64,000 nucleotides of DNA from a candidate division KSB1 bacterium. GTDB lineage: Bacteria; Zhuqueibacterota; Zhuqueibacteria; Thermofontimicrobiales; Thermofontimicrobiaceae. Within the stretch, counting starts at the first letter, position 1, and each line of letters begins with the position of its first letter. Positions 46,415-56,486 of the stretch are shown here, piece after piece. The stretch lies in assembly GCA_034506395.1 (NCBI GenBank), contig JAPDPQ010000001.1:316435-380434 (forward strand), given 5' to 3'. A program made the position numbers and the translations under genes. The notes beneath the pieces are model-generated. The model was not told where the DNA came from. It ran no database searches and saw nothing but the letters and a program-made list of their open reading frames with translations.

Positions 46415-48505
46415 TCAGCGCATCAAAACCATCTTTTTCGTCTGCCTAAATGTTCCAGCTTCAATGGTATAAAAATAAATCCCTGAAGCCACTGCTCGGC
46501 CATTCATGTCCGTCCCATCCCATGTTACGCGATAGACGCCCGGAGCTTGATTCGCCTCGACAAGCACCTTGATCAACCGTCCCAGCGCATCGTAAATTTT
46601 CAGTGTCACGAAATATTTTTCCTGTCCTCCCGGGAGTCGGTAACTGATCGTGGTGGTCGGATTGAACGGATTCGGGTAATTCTGATCCAGGACAAAATCC
46701 TTCGGTTGCAAGACGAACTGGTTCTCATTCACTTTAGTTGGGTCAGCATAAAACGCTGTGTAAGGCGTTAGAACGCCGAACCGAATACTCAAATCGATGA
46801 TCTGATTGACCAATTCCTTAACTTCTCCATAGATTTCAATTTGCTCCAGCAGATATTGAATCTTCGCCTGGGCCCAGAGCCGTGGCACCGCCCGATGTCC
46901 ACCCGCTGAATCCAAAAACGCGATGGTCTGTTTCAATAGAATTGTATCTTGAAAAGCTTTGGCTTTGAGCTTTACCTCGAAAATGCCGCTATTCGAGTAC
47001 AATCCCAATAACAAGGCCTGGCTGCCCCAGAACAAATCGGGGATCAGCTTGGGATAGCGATCCCATTCCTTCAGGTCACCGAAATCGATTTTGATGTCTG
47101 ATAGTACAGGTTGAGAAATTCGTTTGAAATGATTAATAACGATTAAAGCGATGCTATCATCTTTCGTGATGAAAGTGGGATAGCCACGGTTGTTTCGCGC
47201 CAATTGAATGAGCAAAGGCTTACTGATTTCATCGCCAATCCCAAAAGTAAAAATCCTCACATCTTTTTTGTTTCTCGCTTTCGTAGAATCGAGCAGCACA
47301 TCAATGCGTGTTTCTCCTCTGGTCGGAAGCCCATCCGTCAAAAAGATCAAGTTATTGGATGTCTGACTTCCAAATGACTGCGTGAGCGAAGCCTTTAATG
47401 CCTCGTCGATATTGGTCATGCCTAGCGCGTACATTTGAAACACAAAAGCATGGGCCGCATAGATGTTATCGAATGTCGCTGGCACCAAGTCGGGTTGGAA
47501 CTTGGTGACATACGTTCCAAAAGTGATAATATTGAATCGATCATCCGGCGATAGCTGGTCCAAAAAATAGTTCAAAGCATCCTTCACCTGCTGGATTCTA
47601 TTGCCAATTTCCATGCTGCCCGACACATCAGCCGTAAACACGATATCTTTGGAGATTGGTTTCCAATTCGCCAATGAATCTGGTGGTGTGATCCACAGCG
47701 CGTAAAAACTATCTTTGCCGAACGAGTCGGCTGGCACTGGGGTATAGGTGAGCATATGAAAATCTACATCGCTTCGAACTGTTTCAAACTCCACTTCGAA
47801 ATCGCGATCGGGATAAAAGTTTTCATCACCGAACTCCAGCCTATAATGATAGTCGGAAATTTTGATCAGTTGCGTTGCTGTGGAAATTTGGTGGCTGGGG
47901 GATCTGAAATATTTGAACGGCTGAGGCGACTGCGCATCGATGGTCAGCATCACGGTCTCCAGTGGTTTGGGTGACAGCCCGAGCGTATTCAGCAAATATT
48001 TGTAGTGCACTCGGCCGAAGTCATAGCCCAGCAGTTCCACATAAGTGATCTCAAAGCGCACCTCGCTATAGGGATTGATGGGTGCGATGCTAAGCCGAAA
48101 CAGGTTATTTCCAAGATATTCCAGCAACGCTGGATCAAGGTACTGCCGGAGCTTGTTATTATAGTCCCTCACCGCTTCCTGGCGCTCCCGAATCTCCGCT
48201 TTGTACTGTTTCCCATTGAACCAATAATAAAGTTCGGTAATCATGGCGCCTTCGGGCAACGGGAAAACAAAGATTGATTCCACCAGCATCCCAGTCTCAT
48301 TGAAAAAGCGTTGATCTGTGTGGGTGACAGCGATTTGCCCCAGGATTTCCGTCCTCGTTCCCACCGACTTGATGGCCATCTTATTATATTCGACATTCCA
48401 GCCGACGCGCCGGCAGAACAGCACCCCCACGGCTGAGGCTGGCTCAGGCGAGAATGACTGCAACGTGCAAATTACAGTCATCATGAGTAACAATAATTTT
48501 TTCAT
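46415..48505 (-). CDS. Secreted VIT + VWA protein with C-terminal sorting-type domain
   Basis: A 696-residue exported protein (signal KKLLLLMMTVICTLQSF). Residues about 35-170 form a VIT domain (QIAVTHTDQRFFNETGMLVE, SIFVFPLPEGA). The von Willebrand A domain has the MIDAS motif DVSGSM at 293-298. The C-terminus carries QNYPNPFNPTTTISYRLP and YRVTWDGTDMNGRAVASGIY, the sorting-type domain of FCB-group surface proteins. ATG 48505 is chosen for its GGAGG. VIT/VWA proteins are surface adhesion or scaffold proteins; the ligand is unknown. Confidence 0.9.
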   Translation of the reverse strand: MKKLLLLMMTVICTLQSFSPEPASAVGVLFCRRVGWNVEYNKMAIKSVGTRTEILGQIAVTHTDQRFFNETGMLVESIFVFPLPEGAMITELYYWFNGKQYKAEIRERQEAVRDYNNKLRQYLDPALLEYLGNNLFRLSIAPINPYSEVRFEITYVELLGYDFGRVHYKYLLNTLGLSPKPLETVMLTIDAQSPQPFKYFRSPSHQISTATQLIKISDYHYRLEFGDENFYPDRDFEVEFETVRSDVDFHMLTYTPVPADSFGKDSFYALWITPPDSLANWKPISKDIVFTADVSGSMEIGNRIQQVKDALNYFLDQLSPDDRFNIITFGTYVTKFQPDLVPATFDNIYAAHAFVFQMYALGMTNIDEALKASLTQSFGSQTSNNLIFLTDGLPTRGETRIDVLLDSTKARNKKDVRIFTFGIGDEISKPLLIQLARNNRGYPTFITKDDSIALIVINHFKRISQPVLSDIKIDFGDLKEWDRYPKLIPDLFWGSQALLLGLYSNSGIFEVKLKAKAFQDTILLKQTIAFLDSAGGHRAVPRLWAQAKIQYLLEQIEIYGEVKELVNQIIDLSIRFGVLTPYTAFYADPTKVNENQFVLQPKDFVLDQNYPNPFNPTTTISYRLPGGQEKYFVTLKIYDALGRLIKVLVEANQAPGVYRVTWDGTDMNGRAVASGIYFYTIEAGTFRQTKKMVLMR

Positions 48506-48538
48506 GGCATCCTCCATAATTTTGTTATGTTTTTAGAC

Positions 48539-48673
48539 TTCTGCAAAATCGGGATTTTGGTGTCATTTCAAGCGGAACGAAGTGGAGTGAGAAATCTGTA
48601 GATCTCATAAGATCAATTCGTTTTCCAGATTTCTCGCTTCGCTCGAAACGACATTTTTTCCTATTTTGCAGAA
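48539..48673. repeat. Palindromic repeat element, copy C
   Basis: A 135-base element. Outer 11-bp inverted ends are TTCTGCAAAAT (48539-48549) and ATTTTGCAGAA (48663-48673). Inner sequence TGTCATTTCAAGCGGAACG and AGAAATCTG/CAGATTTCT match copies A, B and D. It sits between two surface-protein genes. Confidence 0.72.
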
Positions 48674-48691
48674 CTCTATTGTTATGCTTTT

Positions 48692-49759
48692 TTAGCGAAG
48701 CACTATTAATTTATTCGTCTTGATAAAATTTTTAGTTTTCAATTGATAGAGATAGACGCCACTGGATACGGACTGATTGAAATCATCCGTTCCATCCCAG
48801 ATGATGGAATAGGAACCTAATTGTTGGAATTGATCGACCAGAGTCCGAATGCGCTGACCCAGGAAGTTGTAAATTTCCAGTTTGACGTCTGTGGCTGCTG
48901 GCAGTTGATATTTGATTGTTGTGCTGGAATTAAACGGATTGGGATAGTTCTGAAATAATTCAAAACCACTGGGAAGATATTGCTCACCAGTCTCCATAGA
49001 AGTCGCACCGTGCTTAATAAAAAATCCCCAATCCTGCTGTTTACTCCACAAACTATCGCCAGCCAGGTTTTTGGCTAATACTTTCCAGAAATAAGTTTTG
49101 CCAGCGGCGAAGGAATCGATGGTGTAGGTGGTGTCCTGAATGTTTTTGATTATTTTTGGATTTGGAAAATTGGAGTCAGTATCGATGTATAAATCAAACG
49201 TCAGTTCCCAGGGATAGCATTCTCTGATGCTGCTTGGTTGTTGCCAGCGAAAGGTTGGCTTGTTAGTCCCCAGAGTTGCATCAAAGAGGGGTTCAATCAA
49301 TGAATAATGTCTCAGAAGATGAATAATTGGTTTAGCAAGATAATATTTTCCAAAAATTCCATAATATTGCCCATCTCTTCCCCAATCTTCCCAACATACC
49401 ACAATGCCACCATCATTTAGCACGGTAGCATATGATTTAGCCTGCCAACTATCATGATGGCCAATTATCTGAAATTCATTCATATATTTATTTCCAGATG
49501 AATCGAAAAATTGACCAAAAATACCTTGCATAAAGCCATTTTGCTTCCTACTCGCCCAGCATATTAAAAATTTATTAGCTGATAAGGAAACAACGCAGGG
49601 ATATCTTTGTTCGTCGTTTGTATATGTATTAACTTGAAACTCATTTCCAATTTTATTGCCAATTGAATCGAGTATTTGTCCAAATATGCCAAAGCCAGAT
49701 CCATCCTGGTAGGTGCTTTGCCAACAAACTATAGATTTGTTACCATTTAAAGATGCCAC
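48692..49759 (-). CDS. 3' part of a frameshifted seven-repeat surface protein
   Basis: This frame encodes the end of repeat 5, then repeats 6 and 7 of a beta-propeller-like protein, a fibronectin-like stretch (WELTFDLYIDTDSNFPNPKI, FAAGKTYFWKVLAKNLAG) and the C-terminal sorting-type domain (QNYPNPFNSSTTIKYQLP, YSIIWDGTDDFNQSVSSGVY). It is not an independent gene: the apparent GTG start lies in mid-repeat, and it continues the gene at 49747-50577 after a one-base shift near 49766-49769. Confidence 0.85.
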   Translation of the reverse strand: MASLNGNKSIVCWQSTYQDGSGFGIFGQILDSIGNKIGNEFQVNTYTNDEQRYPCVVSLSANKFLICWASRKQNGFMQGIFGQFFDSSGNKYMNEFQIIGHHDSWQAKSYATVLNDGGIVVCWEDWGRDGQYYGIFGKYYLAKPIIHLLRHYSLIEPLFDATLGTNKPTFRWQQPSSIRECYPWELTFDLYIDTDSNFPNPKIIKNIQDTTYTIDSFAAGKTYFWKVLAKNLAGDSLWSKQQDWGFFIKHGATSMETGEQYLPSGFELFQNYPNPFNSSTTIKYQLPAATDVKLEIYNFLGQRIRTLVDQFQQLGSYSIIWDGTDDFNQSVSSGVYLYQLKTKNFIKTNKLIVLR

Positions 49760-50577
49760 CGAAGGAAAACATTGGTACCCATAGTATAGGTATTAATCTG
49801 AAATACTTCCCCTTTTTTATTACCAAAATCGTCAAAGATTTGTCCAAAAATATTCGAATAATAGATAGATATTGGATCATTTGTCCAGCATATCATAAAA
49901 CCGCTATCGTCAAGACTATGAATAATTGGATATTCGCCCTCTGTATAATTATTAAAGTCCACGGGCATCCAAACCTCGTCCCCTTTCTTAACTCCCAATG
50001 AGTCATATATTTGGTAGTACACGCGATCTCTTGCCCACATTCTCCAACAAACCACAAATCCACCATCATGTAAAGCCGTTATAGATGGAAAATCTTGCCA
50101 GTCATCAATATAGGTATTAATTGGAAATTCTCCGCCTAATTTATTCCCAGCTCCATCAAATATTTGACCAATAATATCATAAAAAGAACCGGTTTGAAAA
50201 AGACTTTGCCAGCATACCACAATCTTTCCATTTTTTAAAACTGTTAGCGAAGAATTGTATTGGGATCGATTCGTAAAACTGTTGACTCGAAATTCTTCGC
50301 CTTTTTTGATTCCGTTACGATCAAATAATTGTCCATAAATTCCCCACTCAGATCCATCTTGTTCATTACTCTGCCACACTACCATAAAACCGCCATCCTG
50401 AAGCGGCGCTACAACTGGATTTTTCTGATCATTATTTGTATAAGTATTGACCTGAAACTCCTGGTTATAAAAAATTTGCTGGCTAGATAAATTGGCCAAA
50501 AGAAATAAAGTTAAAATAATACTTATAACTGCGGCTTTTATCTTGTAGCTCCAATGTAATTGAAATTGGAAATTCAA
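49747..50577 (-). CDS. 5' part of a frameshifted seven-repeat surface protein
   Basis: Starts with a signal peptide (KAAVISIILTLFLLANLSS). It encodes four full repeats of about 54 residues of the type EFQVNTYTN...GGFMVVWQS..DGS..GIYGQLFD..G and the start of a fifth, then runs into a stop at 49747 in a shifted frame. One added T in the T4 run (plus-strand AAAA at 49766-49769) would restore NVFPSVASLNGNKSIVCW and give seven repeats in all. Either a real mutation or an assembly error. Confidence 0.85.
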   Translation of the reverse strand: MNFQFQLHWSYKIKAAVISIILTLFLLANLSSQQIFYNQEFQVNTYTNNDQKNPVVAPLQDGGFMVVWQSNEQDGSEWGIYGQLFDRNGIKKGEEFRVNSFTNRSQYNSSLTVLKNGKIVVCWQSLFQTGSFYDIIGQIFDGAGNKLGGEFPINTYIDDWQDFPSITALHDGGFVVCWRMWARDRVYYQIYDSLGVKKGDEVWMPVDFNNYTEGEYPIIHSLDDSGFMICWTNDPISIYYSNIFGQIFDDFGNKKGEVFQINTYTMGTNVFLRWHL

Positions 50578-50615
50578 ACCTGCGGGAAGCTGGCAGCCTC
50601 CCGCAGATGAGCAAT

Positions 50616-52652
50616 TTACTTCACCAGACTAATCCGAATCGTGCTGACTTCTTTTCCAACGACCAACTGGCAAATATAAATCCCAGACGGCAATTCATTC
50701 CCCCAATTATCCCGTCCCTCAAATTTGATGGTGTACATCCCCGGTCCCAGATGGCTGAGATCGATCACTGCCACCAATTGGCCGAGCAGGTTGTAGATGC
50801 GCAGGAACTTGTATTTTGTCCCGAGTGCGTCTTTATCCAGATAAATCGTTATCATTGTTGAGCTATTAAATGGGTTGGGATAGTTTCCGATCAGGTATGA
50901 TCTTGGCAATGAGATGTTGTCCCTTTCGGCGATGATCTCGGTTTTGGCCGTGGTTTCATAATCCGCAATATAAGCCGTATATTTGCAGCGGATATTGTAT
51001 TTCAGGCTCAGCTCGATGTCCAGATTTTTCAGCGAATCGCTCTCTCCGAAAACAGCAATTTGCCGTTCGATCTCGTCGATCATCTCCTTTGCCCAGAGGC
51101 TTTCGGCAAATTTATTTTGATTCGTCGCAGCAGCAAAATCCAGGAAAAAATCATAAGCCTGCAAGCCCTGGGTAGAAAAGCCAGCGATCGAGAACGCCGA
51201 CCGTCCCGGATTTTTGTACCGACCAGTAATATAAAATCGATTGCCCTGATAAACCGATGTATATTTCTGGGGCAGTATCTGGTAAGCCTCACATCGGCCG
51301 AACTCGAAATTGGTATTTATGAGCACTGGCTTGCTGATCTGCTGAAAGACCCGATGGATGCCAGCGATCAGGTTGTCGGTCGCAGCGAAATAAGTGACGA
51401 AGCCATAATTTCGGAGCGAGGTCATTTCTAATTTGGCCCGATCCAGTTCATCCCCAATGCCAATGCAGAAAATGCCAACCTGGTTCGTATTTCGGTTTTC
51501 GACATCGATGGGATCGATGGCCGAAAAGCCATCGGTAAACAAGAGAATCGAATTGCACATATTTTTATCAGGAAACATGGGCAGGGCCTTCTGCAACGCG
51601 GCCGCCAGATTTGAACCCCAGCTAATCGTCTGGATCGTCGCCAGAAAGTTTTTCGCATCTTGAAGATTGGCCGCGTTGGCTGGCATAAGCTGGTTTTGCC
51701 AAGTAACTACATTGTAATCGAACGTCACAATGTTGAAGTAATCCTGAGGCTTCAGCTTTTCCAGGCATTGGGCAATAGCCGCTTTGCTCTGATCCAGCTT
51801 ATAGCCGAACATGCTCGACGATTTGTCCAGCACAAACACAATCCGCTGGTTCAAAATTTTCGTAGAATCGATTGTCTCATCGGGATTGATCACCAGAACG
51901 AAGTGACCATCCATCGTGTCGTTCGCGACCGAAAAGAAATCCACACTGAGCTTATCGTTGGGGATGGTATAGCGGAATTCCAGGTTTTTGTTCAGATAGG
52001 TTTTGGATTGATTGAAATCAATAATGACATGATTTGGATCATTTCGGATGACTTTCCAACCAGGATGACTGACTAAGTCGTAGGATTGAATAGGACTATT
52101 GGCGCTCAAATCGATCTGCACCGATAGCAAATCCAGCGGGTATTTGACAAATTCCTGGGTATCCAGCGGGAATTGATAGACGATCTCGCCCTGGTAATAG
52201 GAGCAGAGGCTAATATAATAGAGCTCGACCTTCTGAATACCGCCGGGTGGGATATCTAATAACTTAACCTTGATGCCGTTGCGACCGATATATTTATTGA
52301 CCAGCGCCGCGACACCCCCCTCGCCAGTGCCAGGGTTGACCGCTTGTTCTTTGACTTTTAATACCGCTTTATAGCAGATATCATTATGCCAATAGAAAAA
52401 GGCAGTAGCACGGGCATCAGGGGGCAACGGGAAAGAATAAACTGCATCGGTCTTTTTATGCCACTCATTCACAAATTCCTGATAGACCACTGTTTCTGCA
52501 ATCTGACCGTGCAATCGGACATAAATTTTGGTCACTCGATTTTGTAATAGATTTTTGGGATAGTTGGGATCCGATGGGAGCATCATACCGTCGGCCCAAA
52601 GCATCGTCGCCCAAAGCAAAATGGATATCGTCATCATAGCTATACGTTTCAT
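50616..52652 (-). CDS. Secreted VIT + VWA protein with C-terminal sorting-type domain
   Basis: A 678-residue exported protein (signal KRIAMMTISILLWATMLWA). A VIT-type N-terminal region (about 35-160, TAEVTV-like strands YSFPLPPDARATAFFYWH) is followed by a VWA domain with MIDAS DKSSS at 276-280. The C-terminus has GNYPNPFNSSTMITIYLD and KFEGRDNWGNELPSGIY. It starts 16 bases after the VWA gene at 52669 ends, so the two are one transcription unit, continuing into the frameshifted propeller gene. Confidence 0.9.
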   Translation of the reverse strand: MKRIAMMTISILLWATMLWADGMMLPSDPNYPKNLLQNRVTKIYVRLHGQIAETVVYQEFVNEWHKKTDAVYSFPLPPDARATAFFYWHNDICYKAVLKVKEQAVNPGTGEGGVAALVNKYIGRNGIKVKLLDIPPGGIQKVELYYISLCSYYQGEIVYQFPLDTQEFVKYPLDLLSVQIDLSANSPIQSYDLVSHPGWKVIRNDPNHVIIDFNQSKTYLNKNLEFRYTIPNDKLSVDFFSVANDTMDGHFVLVINPDETIDSTKILNQRIVFVLDKSSSMFGYKLDQSKAAIAQCLEKLKPQDYFNIVTFDYNVVTWQNQLMPANAANLQDAKNFLATIQTISWGSNLAAALQKALPMFPDKNMCNSILLFTDGFSAIDPIDVENRNTNQVGIFCIGIGDELDRAKLEMTSLRNYGFVTYFAATDNLIAGIHRVFQQISKPVLINTNFEFGRCEAYQILPQKYTSVYQGNRFYITGRYKNPGRSAFSIAGFSTQGLQAYDFFLDFAAATNQNKFAESLWAKEMIDEIERQIAVFGESDSLKNLDIELSLKYNIRCKYTAYIADYETTAKTEIIAERDNISLPRSYLIGNYPNPFNSSTMITIYLDKDALGTKYKFLRIYNLLGQLVAVIDLSHLGPGMYTIKFEGRDNWGNELPSGIYICQLVVGKEVSTIRISLVK

Positions 52653-52668
52653 CTTCTTCCTCCTTGTT

Positions 52669-55023
52669 TCACTTCAAATAAAGGATTTTGGCAAATTCAT
52701 GACCAGTGATCTTTCCACTCTGGTCTGTGATGGTGAGCCGAACCAGATAGGTCCCTACTCCTACCGGCTGATCAAATTCGTCCCGCGCATCCCAAGTGAT
52801 CGCCCCAATCTTGACAGCAGGCGATTGCAACTGAAATTGCTTAACCCGTTGTCCCAGAATGTTAAAAATCTCCACTTTGCCCTCGCTGTTTTCGGGTAGA
52901 TTGGCTCTGATTTGTACAATGGGATTGAAAGGATTCGGGTAGCAAGAAAGTGACTTGGCCATTTGGTTTCCAGCGCTGCCATGCTGATAATGAGCAATGG
53001 CTGTTCCTCCAAGTCCAGCATAGTGAATTTTGGCAATGATCTCATTCGTGCCGATGGTCGCCCCGGGTGATTTATACGAAATCATAAATCGAGTGAACGA
53101 TCCCATACGACTGATGTCCAGCAAAATATCTCGGAAGTTGCCGTGGATATCATAAAAATTTCCGCCCGTCGGCTCGATGATAGGATTGCACCACTTAGTT
53201 TTCAAAGATGGCTCCGAAATCGAATGAACCGTTACATCATACAACAGCAGTCGATTCACGACATCCTGAACCGAGAGGTTGATTTCAGGATAAACAGGAT
53301 AGTCTTCATCTGTTATCCAAATAAAAGTTCGTTTGCTCATTTGCCGAAATGAAAGCTCGGTGGCGCGATACAGCGCTCCCAGAGAATTCTCTCTTCCCCC
53401 CCAAAGTGAGATCTGATTCAACCAACTTTTGAATAATTGGACATCATTGGTAAAATCAAAAACATCATCAACCGTTGTGCTGAAGGTGACGAGTCCCAAT
53501 CGAAAATCTATCCCTCTGGCTAATAAGCTGTCACAAAATTCATTGATATTTCTGTTTACGGCTTGAATATCATCGCCCATGCTGCCGCTGCAATCCAGCA
53601 CGAACACGATGTCTGCCATTGTCACACCGCCAGTAGTATCTTTGCCCATTGTAAATTGGCGGATGCGATTATTATTCTCATAGAGAAAAATATTTTCAGC
53701 AATCAAGTTAAACAACCGCTGGCCAGTAGCTTTCACCTCAGCCTCGAGCGTAAATCTGATCTCTGGATAGGCACTGGTGATCACCGTATCGATGGTACAA
53801 ACCAATCCCGTGTCGGATAACGGAACGGCTGGGATAAAGACCTGGCGTAGCATGGTATCCAAGATCTGGCCATCATGTTTCAGCGTAACGGTCAGATCAA
53901 CAATTTCATCCTCGTAGATCTCTTTGGACTGCATCTTAACTCGCTGATAAACGATTTCATTGGCGGGCACAGCAAACTGATAAGTGCCGGTATTAGCGAA
54001 CAAAGCGGTTGGAAATTGAAATTCAAGCTGAGCATTGGGTTTTGTTACACCAGCTAAATTCGCGATTTCGAGGAAGGAATCAAAATTGCGGGGGAAAAGC
54101 AGGTTGTTCTCCAATGAGAGGAAACCGGGCAAATCCCAGCGCATGAATAACGGGGTGTTGAAATTCGGCTGCTGCAGATCGACGATAAGGCTTCGCGAGA
54201 AGCTTCCACCGGCCGGAATGGTTTGCTCAGCCCAGATGATCTTCAAGGCCAGATCATAAATTTTTCTCAGCTCCGAAGCAGAAAAATTCGGCGTTTGGTT
54301 TTCATAAAGATCCCTCCAATTGGCCAGAACCAATTTATCTGGAGCGGACGAAAAATTGAGAATCACTCGCATCCCGGCAACTGATCCATTGCGCTCATTG
54401 ATCATCAATTGATTTGGAATGGCGCCATCACTCATCAGCGTATCGCGCAGCACAAGCTGATTGCCCAGTTCAACCCAACCATCTCCTTTTTTGCCCAAAG
54501 CTGGATCGAGCACCAGCCCCATCCCGAACGAATGCGCTCTGGTATCGAGATTTTTAAAGGCTGAACGAATGGCGATCGCTTTGCCAGTCACATCTGGCAG
54601 CAAACTGAAAATGAATTGATAGATACCTTCCCAAACGTAGTTGATCACCAAGCTATCGCCCTGGAGCTTGGGCGATGCATCATAGATATCCAGAAACGAC
54701 TCCAGCTTGCCCCAATTTCCATCGATCGCGATAATCGGATAGGATGTGAGGGCGTAAGGATGTCCGAAACTGATACCGCAATGATCATCGAGCGGAGATT
54801 GTGATAAGCCTTGATTGGTGCCAATGGTGAAATAGCCTCCCTGAATCAGGGTGACTTCGCTCACTGTTTTTTTGAGTTCCACGCCTTCATAACCAAGATT
54901 GCCTGTTTTGTTGAGGGCCATGGACTGCATTTCGGAGGGCAGATCGAATCTCGATTTATCCCAGCTCCAGGCAGTGGAACTGAGCCAGCAGATGATTAGC
55001 GGTAACAACCATTTTTTTAACAT
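52669..55023 (-). CDS. Secreted VWA protein with C-terminal sorting-type domain
   Basis: A 784-residue exported protein (signal KKWLLPLIICWLSSTAWS). The N-terminal 450 residues are beta-rich and unassigned. The VWA domain has MIDAS DCSGS at 477-481 (VFVLDCSGSMGDDIQ). The C-terminus has SCYPNPFNPIVQIRANLP and a WDARDEFDQPVGVGTY stretch. It starts behind AAAGGAGG and is first in a run of three co-directional surface-protein genes. Confidence 0.88.
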   Translation of the reverse strand: MLKKWLLPLIICWLSSTAWSWDKSRFDLPSEMQSMALNKTGNLGYEGVELKKTVSEVTLIQGGYFTIGTNQGLSQSPLDDHCGISFGHPYALTSYPIIAIDGNWGKLESFLDIYDASPKLQGDSLVINYVWEGIYQFIFSLLPDVTGKAIAIRSAFKNLDTRAHSFGMGLVLDPALGKKGDGWVELGNQLVLRDTLMSDGAIPNQLMINERNGSVAGMRVILNFSSAPDKLVLANWRDLYENQTPNFSASELRKIYDLALKIIWAEQTIPAGGSFSRSLIVDLQQPNFNTPLFMRWDLPGFLSLENNLLFPRNFDSFLEIANLAGVTKPNAQLEFQFPTALFANTGTYQFAVPANEIVYQRVKMQSKEIYEDEIVDLTVTLKHDGQILDTMLRQVFIPAVPLSDTGLVCTIDTVITSAYPEIRFTLEAEVKATGQRLFNLIAENIFLYENNNRIRQFTMGKDTTGGVTMADIVFVLDCSGSMGDDIQAVNRNINEFCDSLLARGIDFRLGLVTFSTTVDDVFDFTNDVQLFKSWLNQISLWGGRENSLGALYRATELSFRQMSKRTFIWITDEDYPVYPEINLSVQDVVNRLLLYDVTVHSISEPSLKTKWCNPIIEPTGGNFYDIHGNFRDILLDISRMGSFTRFMISYKSPGATIGTNEIIAKIHYAGLGGTAIAHYQHGSAGNQMAKSLSCYPNPFNPIVQIRANLPENSEGKVEIFNILGQRVKQFQLQSPAVKIGAITWDARDEFDQPVGVGTYLVRLTITDQSGKITGHEFAKILYLK

Positions 55024-55612
55024 GACGCCTCCTTTGGTTGGTGAATGAGGTCGTGAATTACACTATGGTAATAGCAAAACCAAGACCAAAATTTTGGTCG
55101 TGCAATATCTGTTTTTTAGTGGTCGATAATATCCATTTATTGAATTAGTTCGCTAAGGGATAAAAAAAGTCATCTTAAATAAATGCCGCATTGGTAGATG
55201 TGCATCTTTTTCACAGCATCAAAAAATTTGCACAATCAGTAAAAACGCTCATCGATGGCATAAGAAGAAAAATCTAGTTATTTGGAGATGGAATGGTCGG
55301 GCAATTTCGAAAATGAATATGCGAGAAAAGTTAAAAGCGAGGAACCAGTGGAATCCGAATCTAGATAAATCATAAAATCACTTCTGAGGTCGAAGGTCAC
55401 ATTGCGGAGTTCATTGCAACAAATTCTTTCTCGATGCCAAGGATAGAATTCGCACCGTAAGCTAATTCTTTCTTGAACGAAAACTCACGTCTCTGTCATT
55501 TCGACCGCAGGGAGAAATCTGCAAATGATAAAACCTCAAAGTGGCCAGATTCCTCATTCCGTTCGGAGTGACATCATCGCTGAAAATTCGAAATATTTCG
55601 CTCAAGGCCTGA
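55024..55612. other. Intergenic region with a palindromic repeat
   Basis: AT-rich spacer upstream of the VWA gene. It contains repeat copy D (55475-55574). No gene is seen. Confidence 0.45.
55475..55574. repeat. Palindromic repeat element, copy D
   Basis: Begins with GAACGAAAAC, then GTCATTTCGACCGCAGGGAG at 55495, and ends with CCGTTCGGAGTGAC near 55572. It combines both motifs of the 27.5-kb repeats, so all four copies belong to one family. Confidence 0.7.
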
Positions 55613-56413
55613 TTAATAACGAACTCGTATCCAAATGGCAGGATATTCCTGCATGATGAACGAAACACGGATTGGCTGTTGCTTCGGCTTGTTCAGCAGC
55701 GCGTCAAAAAATGAGTAAAACCAGACACCAGCGTAAACCAGTGCGGTGTTGTTGCGAAGTTTAAAAAATAGGTTGTACCGATCGTACTTTTCTTGGATTT
55801 TTGGTTCATCAATCGCGCTCAAATATTGGTCATGGGCATCTTGCTCAAGCACATGAAAAGTCGCAGTGGAAAGGATCAGTATAGCTGATGCGGTGATGAG
55901 GATATAACCTTTGGTTCGATCGTTTTTGTACAATTGGCCCCACCCAGGAAGTGCCATGGAACGAAGCGTAGCCAATGGTCGAGGATCTGGCTGGATCAAA
56001 TAACGATAATAGGCTGGTCGTTCGGTTTCTGCGGTTATTTGTTTGGAATTATACTTCGCCTTCAGTTCCTCAAAAAACTGAATGATCTTGGGTGACACGT
56101 ATACGGAATCAAGGTTTGCGGTCCGATCGATTGAGAGCGCTTGCTCGAATTGTGCATTTGCGTCATTGATCCGGCCATCATGATAAGCAATTACGCCAAG
56201 GATCTTGTGAGCCTCAAGCAAGTCCATCGGCGAGTATTTTCTAAAATCGGAAATGATCTGGGTTCCGATTTTTTGTGCTGTGCCGTAATCCAATTGTTGA
56301 AAGGCCAGGATCATTTGCTGGACCAGCGATGGCTGAACCTGGGCATTGAGCGAAACGAGCTTCACAGCCAGAAATAGAAAAGTGATGGAAAATTTGATTA
56401 TTTTATTATACAT
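55613..56413 (-). CDS. Secreted TPR + DUF5683-like membrane protein
   Basis: A 266-residue protein with a signal peptide (KFSITFLFLAVKLVSL). Residues 20-110 have TPR-like helices (LVQQMILAFQQLDYGTAQKIG). Then comes the DUF5683-like element ATLRSMALPGWGQLYKNDRTKGY with two membrane helices (ILITASAILILSTATFHVL and ALVYAGVWFYSFFDALL). This architecture is frequent in FCB-group genomes and its function is unknown. ATG 56413 is chosen; a TTG at 56431 is in frame. Confidence 0.78.
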   Translation of the reverse strand: MYNKIIKFSITFLFLAVKLVSLNAQVQPSLVQQMILAFQQLDYGTAQKIGTQIISDFRKYSPMDLLEAHKILGVIAYHDGRINDANAQFEQALSIDRTANLDSVYVSPKIIQFFEELKAKYNSKQITAETERPAYYRYLIQPDPRPLATLRSMALPGWGQLYKNDRTKGYILITASAILILSTATFHVLEQDAHDQYLSAIDEPKIQEKYDRYNLFFKLRNNTALVYAGVWFYSFFDALLNKPKQQPIRVSFIMQEYPAIWIRVRY

Positions 56414-56486
56414 TTTTGGGGTCGAATACAAGTATCATTGAAATTTTCTCAAGACGGCGCACCTTCGCCAGCCCTTGCGAATGTTG

